A stretch of 64,000 nucleotides of DNA, taken from positions 24,266,191 through 24,330,190 of the forward strand of contig CM064519.1 of NCBI GenBank assembly GCA_032716605.1, in the 5' to 3' direction. Positions 11,151 through 21,045 of this stretch are shown here, piece after piece; within the stretch, counting starts at the first letter, position 1, and each line of letters starts with the position of its first letter. The position numbers and the translations under genes were made by a program. A model generated the notes under the pieces. That model saw only the letters and a program-made list of their open reading frames with translations, ran no database searches and was not told the DNA's origin. The stretch is from Paralithodes platypus. Its lineage: Eukaryota > Arthropoda > Malacostraca > Decapoda > Lithodidae.

Positions 11151-11951
11151 ATAGATTTATTTTTCCCCTCCTACCTTACTCGGGGGACCTTACAGTTGCG
11201 CGATCCAGTGCTGCTTTGGTAATTGCGTACATTATATTTTCCCTCCCCTATAACATTTTCAGTCCCCACTGCACAAAGCCACTGTTACTGTTTATGTTCT
11301 CTCTGCCGTAATACACTTTTCCCGCAACAAAAACTAGTTTTATTTTTTATTTTTTTTAGGTTAGGTTAGGTTAGGTTTCTTAGTTAGGTTCATGACAAGG
11401 TATCAGCTGGTAGGTATGGGATAAACTAGGGACACATACTAGCTGGTAGGTAAGAGTTATTCTTGTATCCAACGTTCTAGGTTAGGTTACTGTGTTTTTT
11501 TACTTCAAAAAATTGCTAAACCCGAGCCAAGTTTTGGCAAATGTTGGCTCGGGTTTTCAAATTTTGGGGTTTAGCCTAATGGGTTTCAAAAAAATGAAAA
11601 CTCGAGCCAACTCTCAAAATTCAATTAGTCCTAGGCCTACTGGGTTTTTTTTACTTTGAAAAATGCCAAAAGCCGAGCCAACTTTTTTTCCCTATTTTGG
11701 GGTTTTTGTACTCTGAAAAATACCCAAATCCGAGCCAACTTTTGCCAAAACTTGGCTCGGATTTTCACATTTTAACGTTTTCTTACTTTTCTATATTTTA
11801 TTTTCAGAGTTCTTCCCATATTACCCCTATTTTTCCCCTTTTACCCCGCAATTTCCCTGATCTTCATAGCCCTCCCCACTAATGGGGGCCGTGTTGTTAG
11901 ATTGTTGGATAATGGGTAAATACTAATTTGCGACAGTCCTTGGTATACAAC
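11146..11951 (+). repeat. 805-bp direct repeat, copy 1, with TTAGG run and hairpins
   Basis: From ATAGATTTATTTTTCCCCTC to GACAGTCCTTGGTATA this segment is nearly identical to 14630-15432. It contains four TTAGG copies near 11360-11377 and several inverted CGAGCCAA/TTGGCTCG blocks: 11524/11547 form one hairpin and 11730/11754 another, with single copies near 11603 and 11675. Its ends coincide with breaks in similarity, so it behaves as a mobile repeat or segmental copy. No transposase or target duplication was found. Confidence 0.8.
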
Positions 11952-13263
11952 AAGGGTTAACTGCACCACTACTACTCCTCGATTACGGGATTCCTGTCTT
12001 AGGTAATTATTTGTTGTTGATCTTACCTTACTCAAGGGACCCTACAGATGCGCGGATAAGGGATACTTTTCTTATTTTGTCAATTTCATTGTCACCCCCC
12101 TATACAATTTTCAGAGTTAAGTCCTAGTTTGGTCCAGCCAGTCCAGTCCAGTCCAGTCCACAACACAACACTTTGTTTACATGCTAGGCTCCTCCCAGAA
12201 GTTCCCGGATGTTCATTAGCCAATGAGAGTCGAGCTTCACCTAGTGATTTATTTTCCCAACAAATTATTATTATCTTTTACAATAGTCTCTTCCAGTGTT
12301 TTACATACTGTCTGAATTTATTACTTTCTAATTTTTCTACATTTAGTTTTTGGGATATCGATTTGTAACAATACATTTTAACTTGTACCCACAATGCACT
12401 TCGCCTGTGAAGTGTGACGTCAGTTTCAAACACAACCTCCTGGAAGGCCTCATGCCAGGTTAGTTTTCCTCACATTTAGGGGTATTTTTGGCGGTATTTC
12501 TCGAGTATGCCTATTTTTCTTCAATATATAACTGTAAGTAGACCCTTAGGGCTTGCATTACAGTGGCTTTTCCATGTCAAAAAGGCCAATTTCGCCCATT
12601 ATATAGGGACATATCCTCAGGCCCCCCTCACGTACGTTTTTCGGAAAACTGAGTTTTGAGCAGACTAAAGAAAATGGATACAGGATAGGTTGAGGGTAAC
12701 TACTGTACAGTATGTAGAAAACGTATAGCTCGTATTTTTTTTTTCTTTTTCTTGCATAGTTCTGCATATATTTTGATTAACTATGTACTATAAACTCTGA
12801 ACATTGTATAACATGATGCATGGCCTTTCGCAACAACGTTCCCCAAAGTGTTAGGGCTTGTACCGAGTGCTAAATAATCAATATGAAAACAAAGATAGGT
12901 TGAGGGGCACTCACTCCCCCATGACTTATTGTAATAATTAATATATGGGAACAGTCAGCCACAAACACATCGCTTTCAGCATTTCCAGCATTAATACGCG
13001 AGACGTCTACTTTTAATTGACTCTAGTTATATTGAGAGGATTTTATGAAGGTTTGGAATGATCTGGGGTAGTTAAAAGGGTTGATTGAGATAGTTGGTAG
13101 CCTTTTTATTGATTCTAGTTATATTGAGAGGATATTATGAAGCTTAGGAAGGATAGCGTAGTCTTAAAATCGCCAAACTAATTGCCCAAACGTCTTAAAA
13201 TCTGAAAACTAATGGGGCTAAACACGAGGGAGAAGGGGGGCCAGTAAAACGACCCATCCCCCC
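11952..13263. other. Mostly unassigned region
   Basis: It contains a short GTCCA run near 12132-12160 and a weak zinc-finger-like fragment at 12393-12458 (described as a finding). It also has two copies of GATTCTAGTTATATTGAGAG-type sequence near 13020 and 13113, about 95 bp apart. The rest is AT-rich and no gene can be supported. Confidence 0.5.
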
Positions 13264-13915
13264 TTAACCCAGTGAGACCCAGCGTCGCACGTGTTGCGTC
13301 GGCAGTGTTTGATCACCAACTCCCAGCGACGCATCACGTGCGTCCGACATATAAAAAACACTTACGTGGCTCGTAAGGTAGGAAATGGCGGGAGAATAGG
13401 AGGGGGAGGTACCGTAGTGTGTGTGGGAGCCGGGCCAGTAGGTGTGAGCGGGCCGAGACATCCGCGCGGCTGGTGGTGGTGGGCTTAGTGGGGATACTTT
13501 ACACCCTTAGTTCACCGCCACTTTGAACCTTCATTACTCCGGTCGTATGGGAGCTAGAGGCTTGAGATTTATGTGAGACACTCCTTAGGATGTATGCCGT
13601 ACAATGCCATACTCAGTTTTTACAATAGTGCTCCCGGGCGGGTGGTCATGTGGGGGAGACGAACTATTGAAACCCCCCCCCCCCCCCAAATGACCGAAAT
13701 GAGTTTTTTTTTATTTTTGTTCATTTCACACCATTCTCTTCCATTTTGGCGCAACAAATTTTTTTGAGGCTCCCCACCCCCCCCAAAAAAAAAAAATTTC
13801 CGAGGTGATTTTTTTTTTTTTTTTTTCATTTCAGCAAACAAACAAAAAAGAAGTGAAAATGGCTTGGGACTGGGGTGAACAAAATATTATAACTAGCCGG
13901 GGCTCAACGGGTTAA
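13264..13915. mobile_element. TTAA-flanked element, family T4 (644 bp)
   Basis: TTAA at 13264-13267 is followed by CCCAGTGAGACCCAGCG; the right end is AGCCGGGGCTCAACGGG followed by TTAA at 13912-13915. The ends are imperfect inverted repeats of about 20 bp. TTAA duplication with ends starting CCC is the piggyBac pattern. An internal inverted pair (GTCGCACGTG near 13274, CACGTGCGTCCGAC near 13335) lies close to the left end. Interior poly-C/A/T tracts make the frames unreliable, and there is no transposase. Confidence 0.7.
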
Positions 13916-14629
13916 TTAAACTGCCTCATAGCTCGGCCATCTTGAATTATGTTTGGGGGTTATGGAAAACGGGAGTGTTGGCCTGGTGCGGGGTAACTAA
14001 CATAAAATAATGATAATAGTACCGGTAGCACTAACACTCTGTGCCTCCTATAAAAAACGCTTAGCCTACACATTATCGAAATAGTGACCCATCCTACTTA
14101 AAGTACGGTAAATTTGGGGGTGCGTTTTGAAGTTAAAGTATTTTTTAACGTGATTTACTATTTTTAAACAATATTTCCAGACGTCCATCGACACTATATC
14201 GCCGACGAATTTACCTTCGGACCTACAGTACGTTTTCTGTTGACCCATTTTCTTACGATGCGCGGCAGTTTCGGGTGGTTTTTCATTCTCCCGTAGTATG
14301 TTTTAGTATTTTGACATCTACATAATTTTTTAAGAGCAGCCGGGGTCGGGAGAGGGGGGGGGGGGGGGGGGAGCTCCCAAGTTAGGTAAGGTGTTTGGTT
14401 AGGTTAATGACAATATTGTCGTTGGAAGTGCATGTGTCATGTGACACGTCGGTAAGATTTTACGGTGTGACAGTTACAAGCCCCATCGATGTTTGTGTAG
14501 CCTATAGGTATGTTATATAATAGTCTTCAGTCCTATATATGTCCTTCCCTTCGCAAATGTATTATAAGGGAGATATAGGGTAAAACATAATGTCTGCATA
14601 ATGACAAGTCCTGTTTTACGGGATTTCTG
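13916..14629. other. Unassigned region with an ~18-bp G run
   Basis: No gene is supported. A run of about 18 G lies near 14356-14374, preceded by a G-rich stretch. The segment ends where the second copy of the 805-bp repeat starts. Confidence 0.5.
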
Positions 14630-15432
14630 CCTTATAGATTTTTTTTTCCCCCTCCTACCTTACTCGGGGGACCTTACAGTTGCGCGATCCAGTGCTGCTT
14701 TGGTAATTGCGTACATTATATTTTCCCTCCCCTATAACATTTTCAGTCCCCACTGCACAGAGCCACTGTTACTGTTTATGTTCTCTCTGCCGTAATACAC
14801 TTTTCCCGCAACAAAAACTAGTTTTATTTTTTATTTTTTTTAGGTTAGGTTAGGTTAGGTTTCTTAGTTAGGTTCATGACAAGGTATCAGCTGGTAGGTA
14901 TGGGATAAACTAGGGACACATACTAGCTGGTAGGTAAGGGTTATTCTTGTATCCAATGTTCTAGGTTAGGTTACTGTGTTTTTTTACTTCAAAAAATCGC
15001 TAAACCCGAGCCAAGTTTTGGCAAATGTTGGCTCGGGTTTTCAAATTTTGGGGTTTAGCCTAATGGGTTTCAAAAAAATGAAAACTCGAGCCAACTCTCA
15101 AAATTCAATTAGTCCTAGGCCTACTGGGTTTTTTTTACTTTGAAAAATGCCAAAAGCCGAGCCAACTTTTTTTCCCTATTTTGGGGTTTTTGTACTTTGA
15201 AAAATACCCAAATCCGAGCCAACTTTTGCCAAAACTTGGCTCGGATTTTCACATTTTAACGTTTTCTTACTTTTCTATATTTTATTTTCAGAGTTCTTCC
15301 CATATTACCCCTATTTTTCCCCTTTTACCCCGCAATTTCCCTGATCTTCATAGCCCTCCCCACTAATGGGGGCCGTGTTGTTAGATTGTTGGATAATGGG
15401 TAAATACTAATTTGCGACAGTCCTTGGTATAA
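14630..15432 (+). repeat. 805-bp direct repeat, copy 2
   Basis: Nearly identical to 11146-11951, including the TTAGG run (near 14842) and the CGAGCCAA hairpins (15006/15029 and 15212/15236). The two copies lie 3.5 kb apart in direct orientation. Few substitutions separate them, so the copying was recent compared with the decayed elements around. Confidence 0.8.
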
Positions 15433-15499
15433 AACAACACTGTATATCAAATAAAAAATGGAAAAAAATAAAAAACACATGCTAAAACTCGTGACTGTC

Positions 15500-16360
15500 A
15501 CACCGTATCAATTTACCACCCCTTCTGTACCGCGAATGTCTTTTTAATTTTATTTTGGGTAGTTTCAGACGATTTTATTCAGTTTAAAAAGGTCCTCCAG
15601 CGATTAACAGGCTTCGAACTATCTCCCTTACCCATGTTTACTACCACAGATCCTTCTTAACCCGGGAACTGCGGGGAGACTCTTAAGAGTTCCCCCGGCG
15701 GACTGCGGGGAGACTCTTAAGTGAGTGAGAACAAAAAAATCAACTTTTGACATCGAAAAAAATAAAAAAAAATAAAAATAAAAATTTATTTTTTTATTTT
15801 TTTTTGGCCCCTGGGCCATGCAAAATCTCAGTCCTCTACCTCCCCTCCTTCCCCACTTTCCTCCTCTCCTTCAGTTATCACCTATTTTCCCTGTTATTCC
15901 CTTATTCTGAGGTATATTTTCGTGCTAACATTAGCGAGTTGCAAGCAGGGTGTTGTCATCACTGATGGCAAGCGAGTGCAAGAGAGAGAGAGAGTATCGA
16001 TCGACTGTGTCTCAGTGGCCTTGGGGGAAATTGGCGGGAAAGCAGCTTGCCTCACCCATACATTATACAACTCGCGGGCTATATCTCCGATTTTGACCAT
16101 CCAAACGCTGTTTTCACTCGTTTTATTGTTGTTTCAGGTTAATACCTTTATAATCAACCCATAATAGGCGCATATGGATAAGTATTAATGCTATTAATGG
16201 TACAATGAATATTTTAGTGACGGAAACACCTCAAATACGTCAGCCCAGGGGGACGTTTCCAATTACCCCCATGCGCACTTGTTAGGTTAAACTGCGCAAA
16301 ATCGTCTATAGTTGAAATATTGCCACAAAGATCCTCGGTAGTGAATGAAAGGGTTAACCT
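15500..16360. mobile_element. FB5-like foldback split by a TTAA element
   Basis: ACCCCTTCTGTACCGCGAAT at about 15519 and AGACGATTTTATTCAGTTTA at 15568 match other FB5 copies. The sequence reaches GATCCTTC at 15649-15656, is interrupted by the T1 element, and resumes ACTGCGCAAAATCGTC after 16290. Removing the insert and one TTAA gives the FB5-like string GATCCTTCTTAAACTG. Confidence 0.55.
15657..16290 (+). mobile_element. TTAA-flanked element, family T1, copy 1 (626 bp)
   Basis: TTAA (15657-15660), then CCCGGGAACTGCGGGGAG, ending CGCACTTGTTAGG and TTAA (16287-16290). Near the left end GACTGCGGGGAGACTCTTAA-type sequence occurs twice in tandem, a likely subterminal binding repeat. The interior has a short GA run at 15985-15997 and A/T tracts. 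There is no transposase; frames of 60-80 codons in the interior are not credible. Other copies are at 26665, 53240 and 56057. Confidence 0.88.
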
Positions 16361-16660
16361 AACCAAACAACCTTACCTAACCCCTGCATATGTCAGTAGT
16401 AGGGACTAGGGCTTCCTAAATAAGGTAGGTTAAAAACTTACAATGACAAAACAAAAAGCAGAGAGAGAATGTGCGCGTGTGTATGTAGAGGTTGTAGGAT
16501 GGGGGGGGGGGATAAGCGAGAGAGACAGAGAATGAACGCATGTGTATGTAGGGGATGGAGGGCAAGTTGGATCACTCTATTGGGCAGAGGGGGGACGCGG
16601 TATAGGTTATATCACTATATACGACAGCATCTAAATCTCCCAACAAAACAAAAATATTAG
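16291..16660. other. Unassigned, partly GA-rich
   Basis: The segment has some TTAGG-like strings, a GAGAGAATG-rich stretch and a run of ten G near 16501. No gene or element boundary is visible. Confidence 0.4.
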
Positions 16661-16678
16661 TCTTACAAAACATATTCA

Positions 16679-17030
16679 TTGGGAACGAGTGGAGATGTGG
16701 AAAGACGAAGGCAACTTGGAGGGGGAGTGTGGGGTAGTTGGGTGAAGGGCAAGTTGTCAGGAAGAGGCCAGGATAGGAGGAGGGGGGAGAGGAGGAGGGG
16801 TCAGAAGAGAGAGAAGGAGGAGGAAGGGAAGAGGGAGAGGAAGGGGGGAATTCAGAAGAGAGAAGGATAAGTAGAGAGGAGGGGGAGAGAAAGGAGGAAG
16901 AGGAGGAGGAAGGGAGGAGGGGGAGGAAATGAGAGAATAGAAGCGGGGTGGGGGGTGGAAACGAGTGCGGGGGAGGGCGAGGTTTGGACGAGGGAGGAGG
17001 AAGGCGGGTGGGGGGGGGGGATAACGATAT
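16679..17030. repeat. Polypurine low-complexity tract
   Basis: About 350 bp of almost pure purine on the plus strand (GGAGGA, GGGAGAGG and AGGAAGGGG blocks). The long serine/proline frame on the minus strand is a by-product of this composition. Such tracts can form triplex DNA; nothing here shows it does. Confidence 0.8.
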
Positions 17031-17040
17031 CACCCCATTC

Positions 17041-17774
17041 GCTAGTTTGTACCATAATTAATAGTTAACCTAACCCTCTATGGTCATCGCACCTCAACAA
17101 CATAATGTAAACACGGCAAATTGTTTCCGTTATGACCTAAATATCCTGAAAGTCAACGATATTCCCGTATTTACTATTTGTTAGAATATAGGCTGACGAT
17201 ATGGCAGACACGAACCGGCTCATTCAGTCAGAAGTCTTTAATTTCCTTGTATTAAACCAATATTTTACATTCATGAATACCTTAGCATCAATAGAATTTC
17301 AGCACACACTTATTATCTAAATATATACACGCAAATATTCCCATACACACCTTAAATGCGGTGAAAACGCGAAGAGCCCACGACCATACGTCCGTCTGCT
17401 GCCAGGAAATTTATAGCACTGAGTAATGACGTCACATTCAAACGCCGCTTGCCCGACCATCCACGAGTCCTGTTCGAATTTATAGATAGTTAATTAATCA
17501 ACTTCCGTATTATCTTCAGGCTTAGCATGTTCCCAGAAGATAGTCTGTTTTATCTTAGGTATTTGGAAGTTGTTGTAATCTGCATATAGGGCTTATAATA
17601 CACACATATGTAATTTATTAACTGAAGCACTGGCATCGATATCAACCTCGCCATAAAACAGATTAAGTGAAACATGCGCGAGATTCAAATGATACAATTA
17701 CTATTTGTACACCAAGTCTTGGCCACATAAATTTGTACACAGGAAAATAATTTGATTTTGTTTTATTATTATTT
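17041..17774. other. Unassigned, comparatively unique DNA
   Basis: No repeat family seen elsewhere in the window is present. A minus-strand CRE-TATA arrangement at 17410-17434 is listed separately. No credible coding exon follows it. Confidence 0.4.
17410..17434 (-). promoter_or_regulatory. Possible core promoter: CRE followed by TATA box
   Basis: On the minus strand a full CRE palindrome TGACGTCA (17434-17427) lies 11 bp upstream of TATAAA (17415-17410). Downstream, AAGGTGTGTATGG near 17350 resembles a splice donor. CREB/ATF sites close to a TATA box are known in animal promoters, but no open reading frame supports a gene here, so this may be chance. Confidence 0.25.
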
Positions 17775-18073
17775 AGCTTCAAGGAGGTCTGGGTGCAGGT
17801 GTTTTAGCTTGAAGGGGGTCTGTGGGGAGTCTTTTAAGCTTGAAGGGGGACTGGGATGTATTTATTAACTTAAAGGGGGTCTCTCTGGGTGTGTTTTACA
17901 GTTTAAAGGGGGCTTGGGGGCATTTGACACTTTGAAGGGGGTCTGGGGGTGTTAAGTAGCTTGAAGGGGGTCTGAGGACCGTGTTTTAGCTTGAAATGGG
18001 GTCTGGGGGTGCTGTGTTCTAGCTTGAAGGGGGTCTGGGTGGGTTCAATAGCTTGAAGGGGGTCTGGGGGTGC
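17775..18073. repeat. G-rich minisatellite, left part
   Basis: Units of about 30-38 bp follow the pattern TTAATAGCTTGAAGGGGGTC then TGGGGGTG, about nine copies. The array continues at 18717-19077 after a TTAA element. The repeat unit itself contains TTAA, which supplied the target site. Confidence 0.85.
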
Positions 18074-18720
18074 TTAACCCGGCAAGCGCGATAGGCCTCA
18101 CGGAAGGCTTCCTATAGGGAACGCGATAGGCCTCACGGAAGCAAGACCATAAAAAAATCCTTCCAAAAAAAAAAAGGGCCTATCAAAACAAAGGATTTTG
18201 TCTCTAGGTGAGATAATTCCCCTCTAGTACTCATCCATGTGTTTCTCACCCCTCCCCCTCCCCTCCTTCCCCACCTTATTCCCCCCTCCCCCCCTCCTCA
18301 ATTATCACCTATTTATCCTCTTATTATCATCATTTATCGGTTATTTTTCTCTCCCGCGATAATGTAGCACAAGTGGGTTGCATAAAAGATCGTTATGCAA
18401 CACCCAGACACCGGCACACACCGCCCCGCTCGTCTCAGTTGACTCCCAGACAGCGAGAGGGGAGGGCTGCCTGTGGCTCTCTCTCGCCTGAGATTATGAC
18501 CGGGTGGCCAATATCTTAGTTTTTCACCACCCAAATGCTTTTCCCACTTATTTTAGCACTCTTGAAGGTTCATATATACATCATATATGTAAAATAAAAG
18601 CATACCGAAAACAAATAATGGTTTATATTGTAAATATAACGAATTCTGTCAGAATCCAGGGCTAGAAATGCACAAATAACTACCCTAGCACCTAGGTCTA
18701 TATCGCGCTTGTCAGGTTAA
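18074..18720 (+). mobile_element. TTAA-flanked element, family T2, copy 1 (639 bp)
   Basis: TTAA (18074-18077), then CCCGGCAAGCGCGATAGGCC, ending TATATCGCGCTTGTCAGG and TTAA (18717-18720), so the terminal inverted repeats are ~20-25 bp. Near the left end GCGATAGGCCTCACGGAAG occurs twice. The interior shares a T1-like block (GGCCAATATCTTAGTTTTTC, then ACCACCCAAATGCTTTTCCC), but the frames are short and no transposase is encoded. Other copies are at 43807 and 60281. Confidence 0.88.
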
Positions 18721-19077
18721 TAGCTTGAAGGGGGTACGGGGGTGTGGTTTAGCTTGAAGGGGTCTGGGATGGGTTTAATAGCTTGAAGGGGGTCTGGGGT
18801 GCTGTGTTTTAGCTTGAAGGAGGTCTGGGAGCCATGTTTCAGCTTGAAGGGGGTCTGGGTGGTATTTATTAACTTGAAGGGGGTCTGAGGGATGCTTAAT
18901 AGCTTTCTGGGGGTCGTGTTTTACCTTGGAGGTGGTCTGGGTGGTGTTAAATAGCTTGCAGGGGGTCTGGGGGCCGTGTTTTAGCTTGAAGTGGGTCTGA
19001 GGGGCGGCGATTTACCTTGAAGGGGGTTTGGGGGTGTTTAATAGCTTGAAGGGGGCTGGGGGTGCTTAATAGCTTTA
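18717..19077. repeat. G-rich minisatellite, right part
   Basis: Continuation of the 17775-18073 array with about eleven more units of AGCTTGAAGGGGGTCTGGG type. Confidence 0.85.
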
Positions 19078-19477
19078 ATTAATTTATTCCTATATTTCTT
19101 ACTTTCCTCGCTAGACCTCCATCAAGCTTGAAAAAACACCCCCTTCAAGATTAATTTGTACATTTTTTGGTAGAAAACTGTCCCGGCTGAAGACCGGTAG
19201 CCTACTCTTATAATTACAGGCTCGCTCTCGCTCGCCAGGAAAAAACCCAACACCTAAATGGCACGAAAGGGTCTTAAAATTTATTACGAAATGGGGCGAA
19301 AGGTGTTAAAATCGTCAAACTAATAGGCCGAACGTCTTAAAATCTCCAAACTAATGGGGCTAAACACGAGGGAGAAAATAGTCCAGAAAACCGGCCCATC
19401 TCCCCTTAGGTAACCCATTCAGTACCGGGGACATCCTTTTCATTATATTCTGGCAACTATTACGCGATTGTAGTCGC
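19078..19477. other. Unassigned, FB5-like fragment near 19402
   Basis: AACCCATTCAGTACCGGGGA with ATTATATTCTGGCAACTATT near 19403-19460 resembles the FB5 left end, and motifs of the GGCGAAAGGT-TTAAAAT type recur with 3945 and 13180. No gene is seen. Confidence 0.4.
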
Positions 19478-19675
19478 GCTAATAAGTCATGTCTCGGCAC
19501 CAAGTATATTTCGTTCAATAATTGGTATCAGCAATGTCTAAAACTTGATTTATTAGTTTCGAGCGAGATATATAAGCATGTTCCTACACTTATCCACCCT
19601 ATTCAACATCTGACAGACATTTATACAGCACAGAGAGCGCCAAACGTAAAGACAGCTGGGACATGACTTATTAGC
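19478..19675. mobile_element. Small inverted-repeat MITE, family M, copy 1 (~198 bp)
   Basis: GCTAATAAGTCATGTCTCGG at the left is complementary to GCTGGGACATGACTTATTAGC at the right. The interior contains TTCAATAATTGGTAT-type sequence and TTCAACATCTGACAGACATT, repeated at 47638-47835 and inverted at 62510-62712. It is non-coding. Confidence 0.75.
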
Positions 19676-20039
19676 ACGACCGTACTTGGCTACTTACAGC
19701 GAATAGACTATACTGTAGTATCAGACCAGAAAAGGGTGTAGGCTAGGTCAGGTGGTCAGGTGAAGGTATTGAGGGATAAGCCTTTACAATGGCACCTCGT
19801 ATCTACATTCTACTTTTCCTATTTTTCTGAAGTGTAGATAGGGGAGAAGGGGTGTTGGAGAGAGAGGAAGCTGTTGGAGTGGCTTTGTTATGTGGTATTA
19901 TTAGGTTGTTGTTGATGGATACGTGGACAATGAAAATAGTTCGTGGTGGTAGCCTACCTGTAAAGTGCGCGCCGCTAAAGTAAAATTCTAACAAAAATGG
20001 CTTAGATACTTGCATTAATTTGTTTAAATTCAAGATCAG
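19676..20039. other. Unassigned interval
   Basis: Unique-looking DNA between family M and the RTE-like LINE4 remnant. No gene is supported. Confidence 0.35.
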
Positions 20040-21045
20040 ACCGTAAGGTCTAATCCCACGTCTTTCTTGGTCTGCCCCTTGGTGCAGCTCCCTCCACGTT
20101 CACAGAATTGCATCTTTTCACCCAACTTAGTTCATCCATGTCCAATCCATCCAAGCCTACTAGTACGTATCTAATCACTGATATTCTTTATACCTAACCT
20201 TCTCCTCAGCTCTTAATTAGATATCCTATCCTGCAGTTTGGCCCCAAACATCCATCTCACCATTCTCATTACGTTCCATTCTGTTGATTCCATCTGCTTT
20301 GACAGGCCACGTTTCTGAAGCCTATGTCATTGCGCTTCTAACACATAAAGCGCACACCTTTCCCTTCAAGGGAAAAGGGAGTCTTCTCATGGTGAGTAGT
20401 GACAACAGTTCTCTGAACATTCTCCTGCCACATCTAATTTTGGCGATAGTGCCCTACCACCGGCGGAGTAGGTATCTCTCAATTAGCAAAATTTGTCCAC
20501 TCATCTCCAGTGCCTACTTGCCAAAGTTAACACTCTCGAGCTAATCATTGATCACAAGCTCACCTTTGCATACAAATTTCTCAACTTCGGACTTCTTCAT
20601 CAGTAGAGGAACCCCTTTAATCTAGTGCAGCGCTTCTTCCCATAGTGTACCCAGCAGCGACAAGCGCTATACCGTATTGAGTTTGCGCCCACCCCTTTTC
20701 TGCATACTTTACATGGGTATACACCACTTTTATCTACCTTTCCAAGCCCTAAGTTACTGTGTAAAACCTTGGTTTTATTTATATTTACTCTTAATCCTTT
20801 ACTTGCCATGCCCTCTCTCCATCTTCTGAACTTGGCCTTGGCATCCCGCACACTATCTGCGATAAGTATTAGGTCATCTGCATATAGCAGTTCCCAGGAG
20901 AGCCCAGCTCTAAAATCTCCAAATAGTGCTTCCAGAACCATAACAAAGAGAGGGCTTAACACTGAGCCCTGGTGGACTCCAATGCGAACTGTAAACTCCT
21001 AACTCAGTATACCTTTCATCCTCACTGCCGTTTGTGAGTCCTTGT
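20040..21045 (-). pseudogene. LINE4 (RTE-like) reverse transcriptase remnant, C-terminal half
   Basis: Minus-strand frames show an RT catalytic box (ELLYADDLILIADS near 20880) followed by the thumb region and CKVCRKGVGANS, with an H/C pair further on. Below 20600, in broken frames, lie FRELLSLLT, KGKVCALCVRSAMT and SETW, the usual C-terminal landmarks of RTE-type LINE proteins. Stops and frameshifts abound, so this is dead. The rest of its RT domain lies at 22173-22640, separated by a later insertion. The clade call rests on these motifs only. Confidence 0.75.

Noticed and set aside
11360..11377. TTAGG run as a true telomere or interstitial telomeric site
   Set aside because: Only about four units, repeated in the duplicate copy at the same internal position. 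It is part of the mobile or duplicated segment.
16572..17033. 153-codon serine/proline-rich minus-strand frame
   Set aside because: A by-product of the polypurine tract, with low complexity and no start or splice context.
17199..17320. Short plus-strand frame MADTNRLIQSEVFNFL suggesting a LisH-like start
   Set aside because: About 39 codons, no donor in the right place and no conserved LisH spacing.
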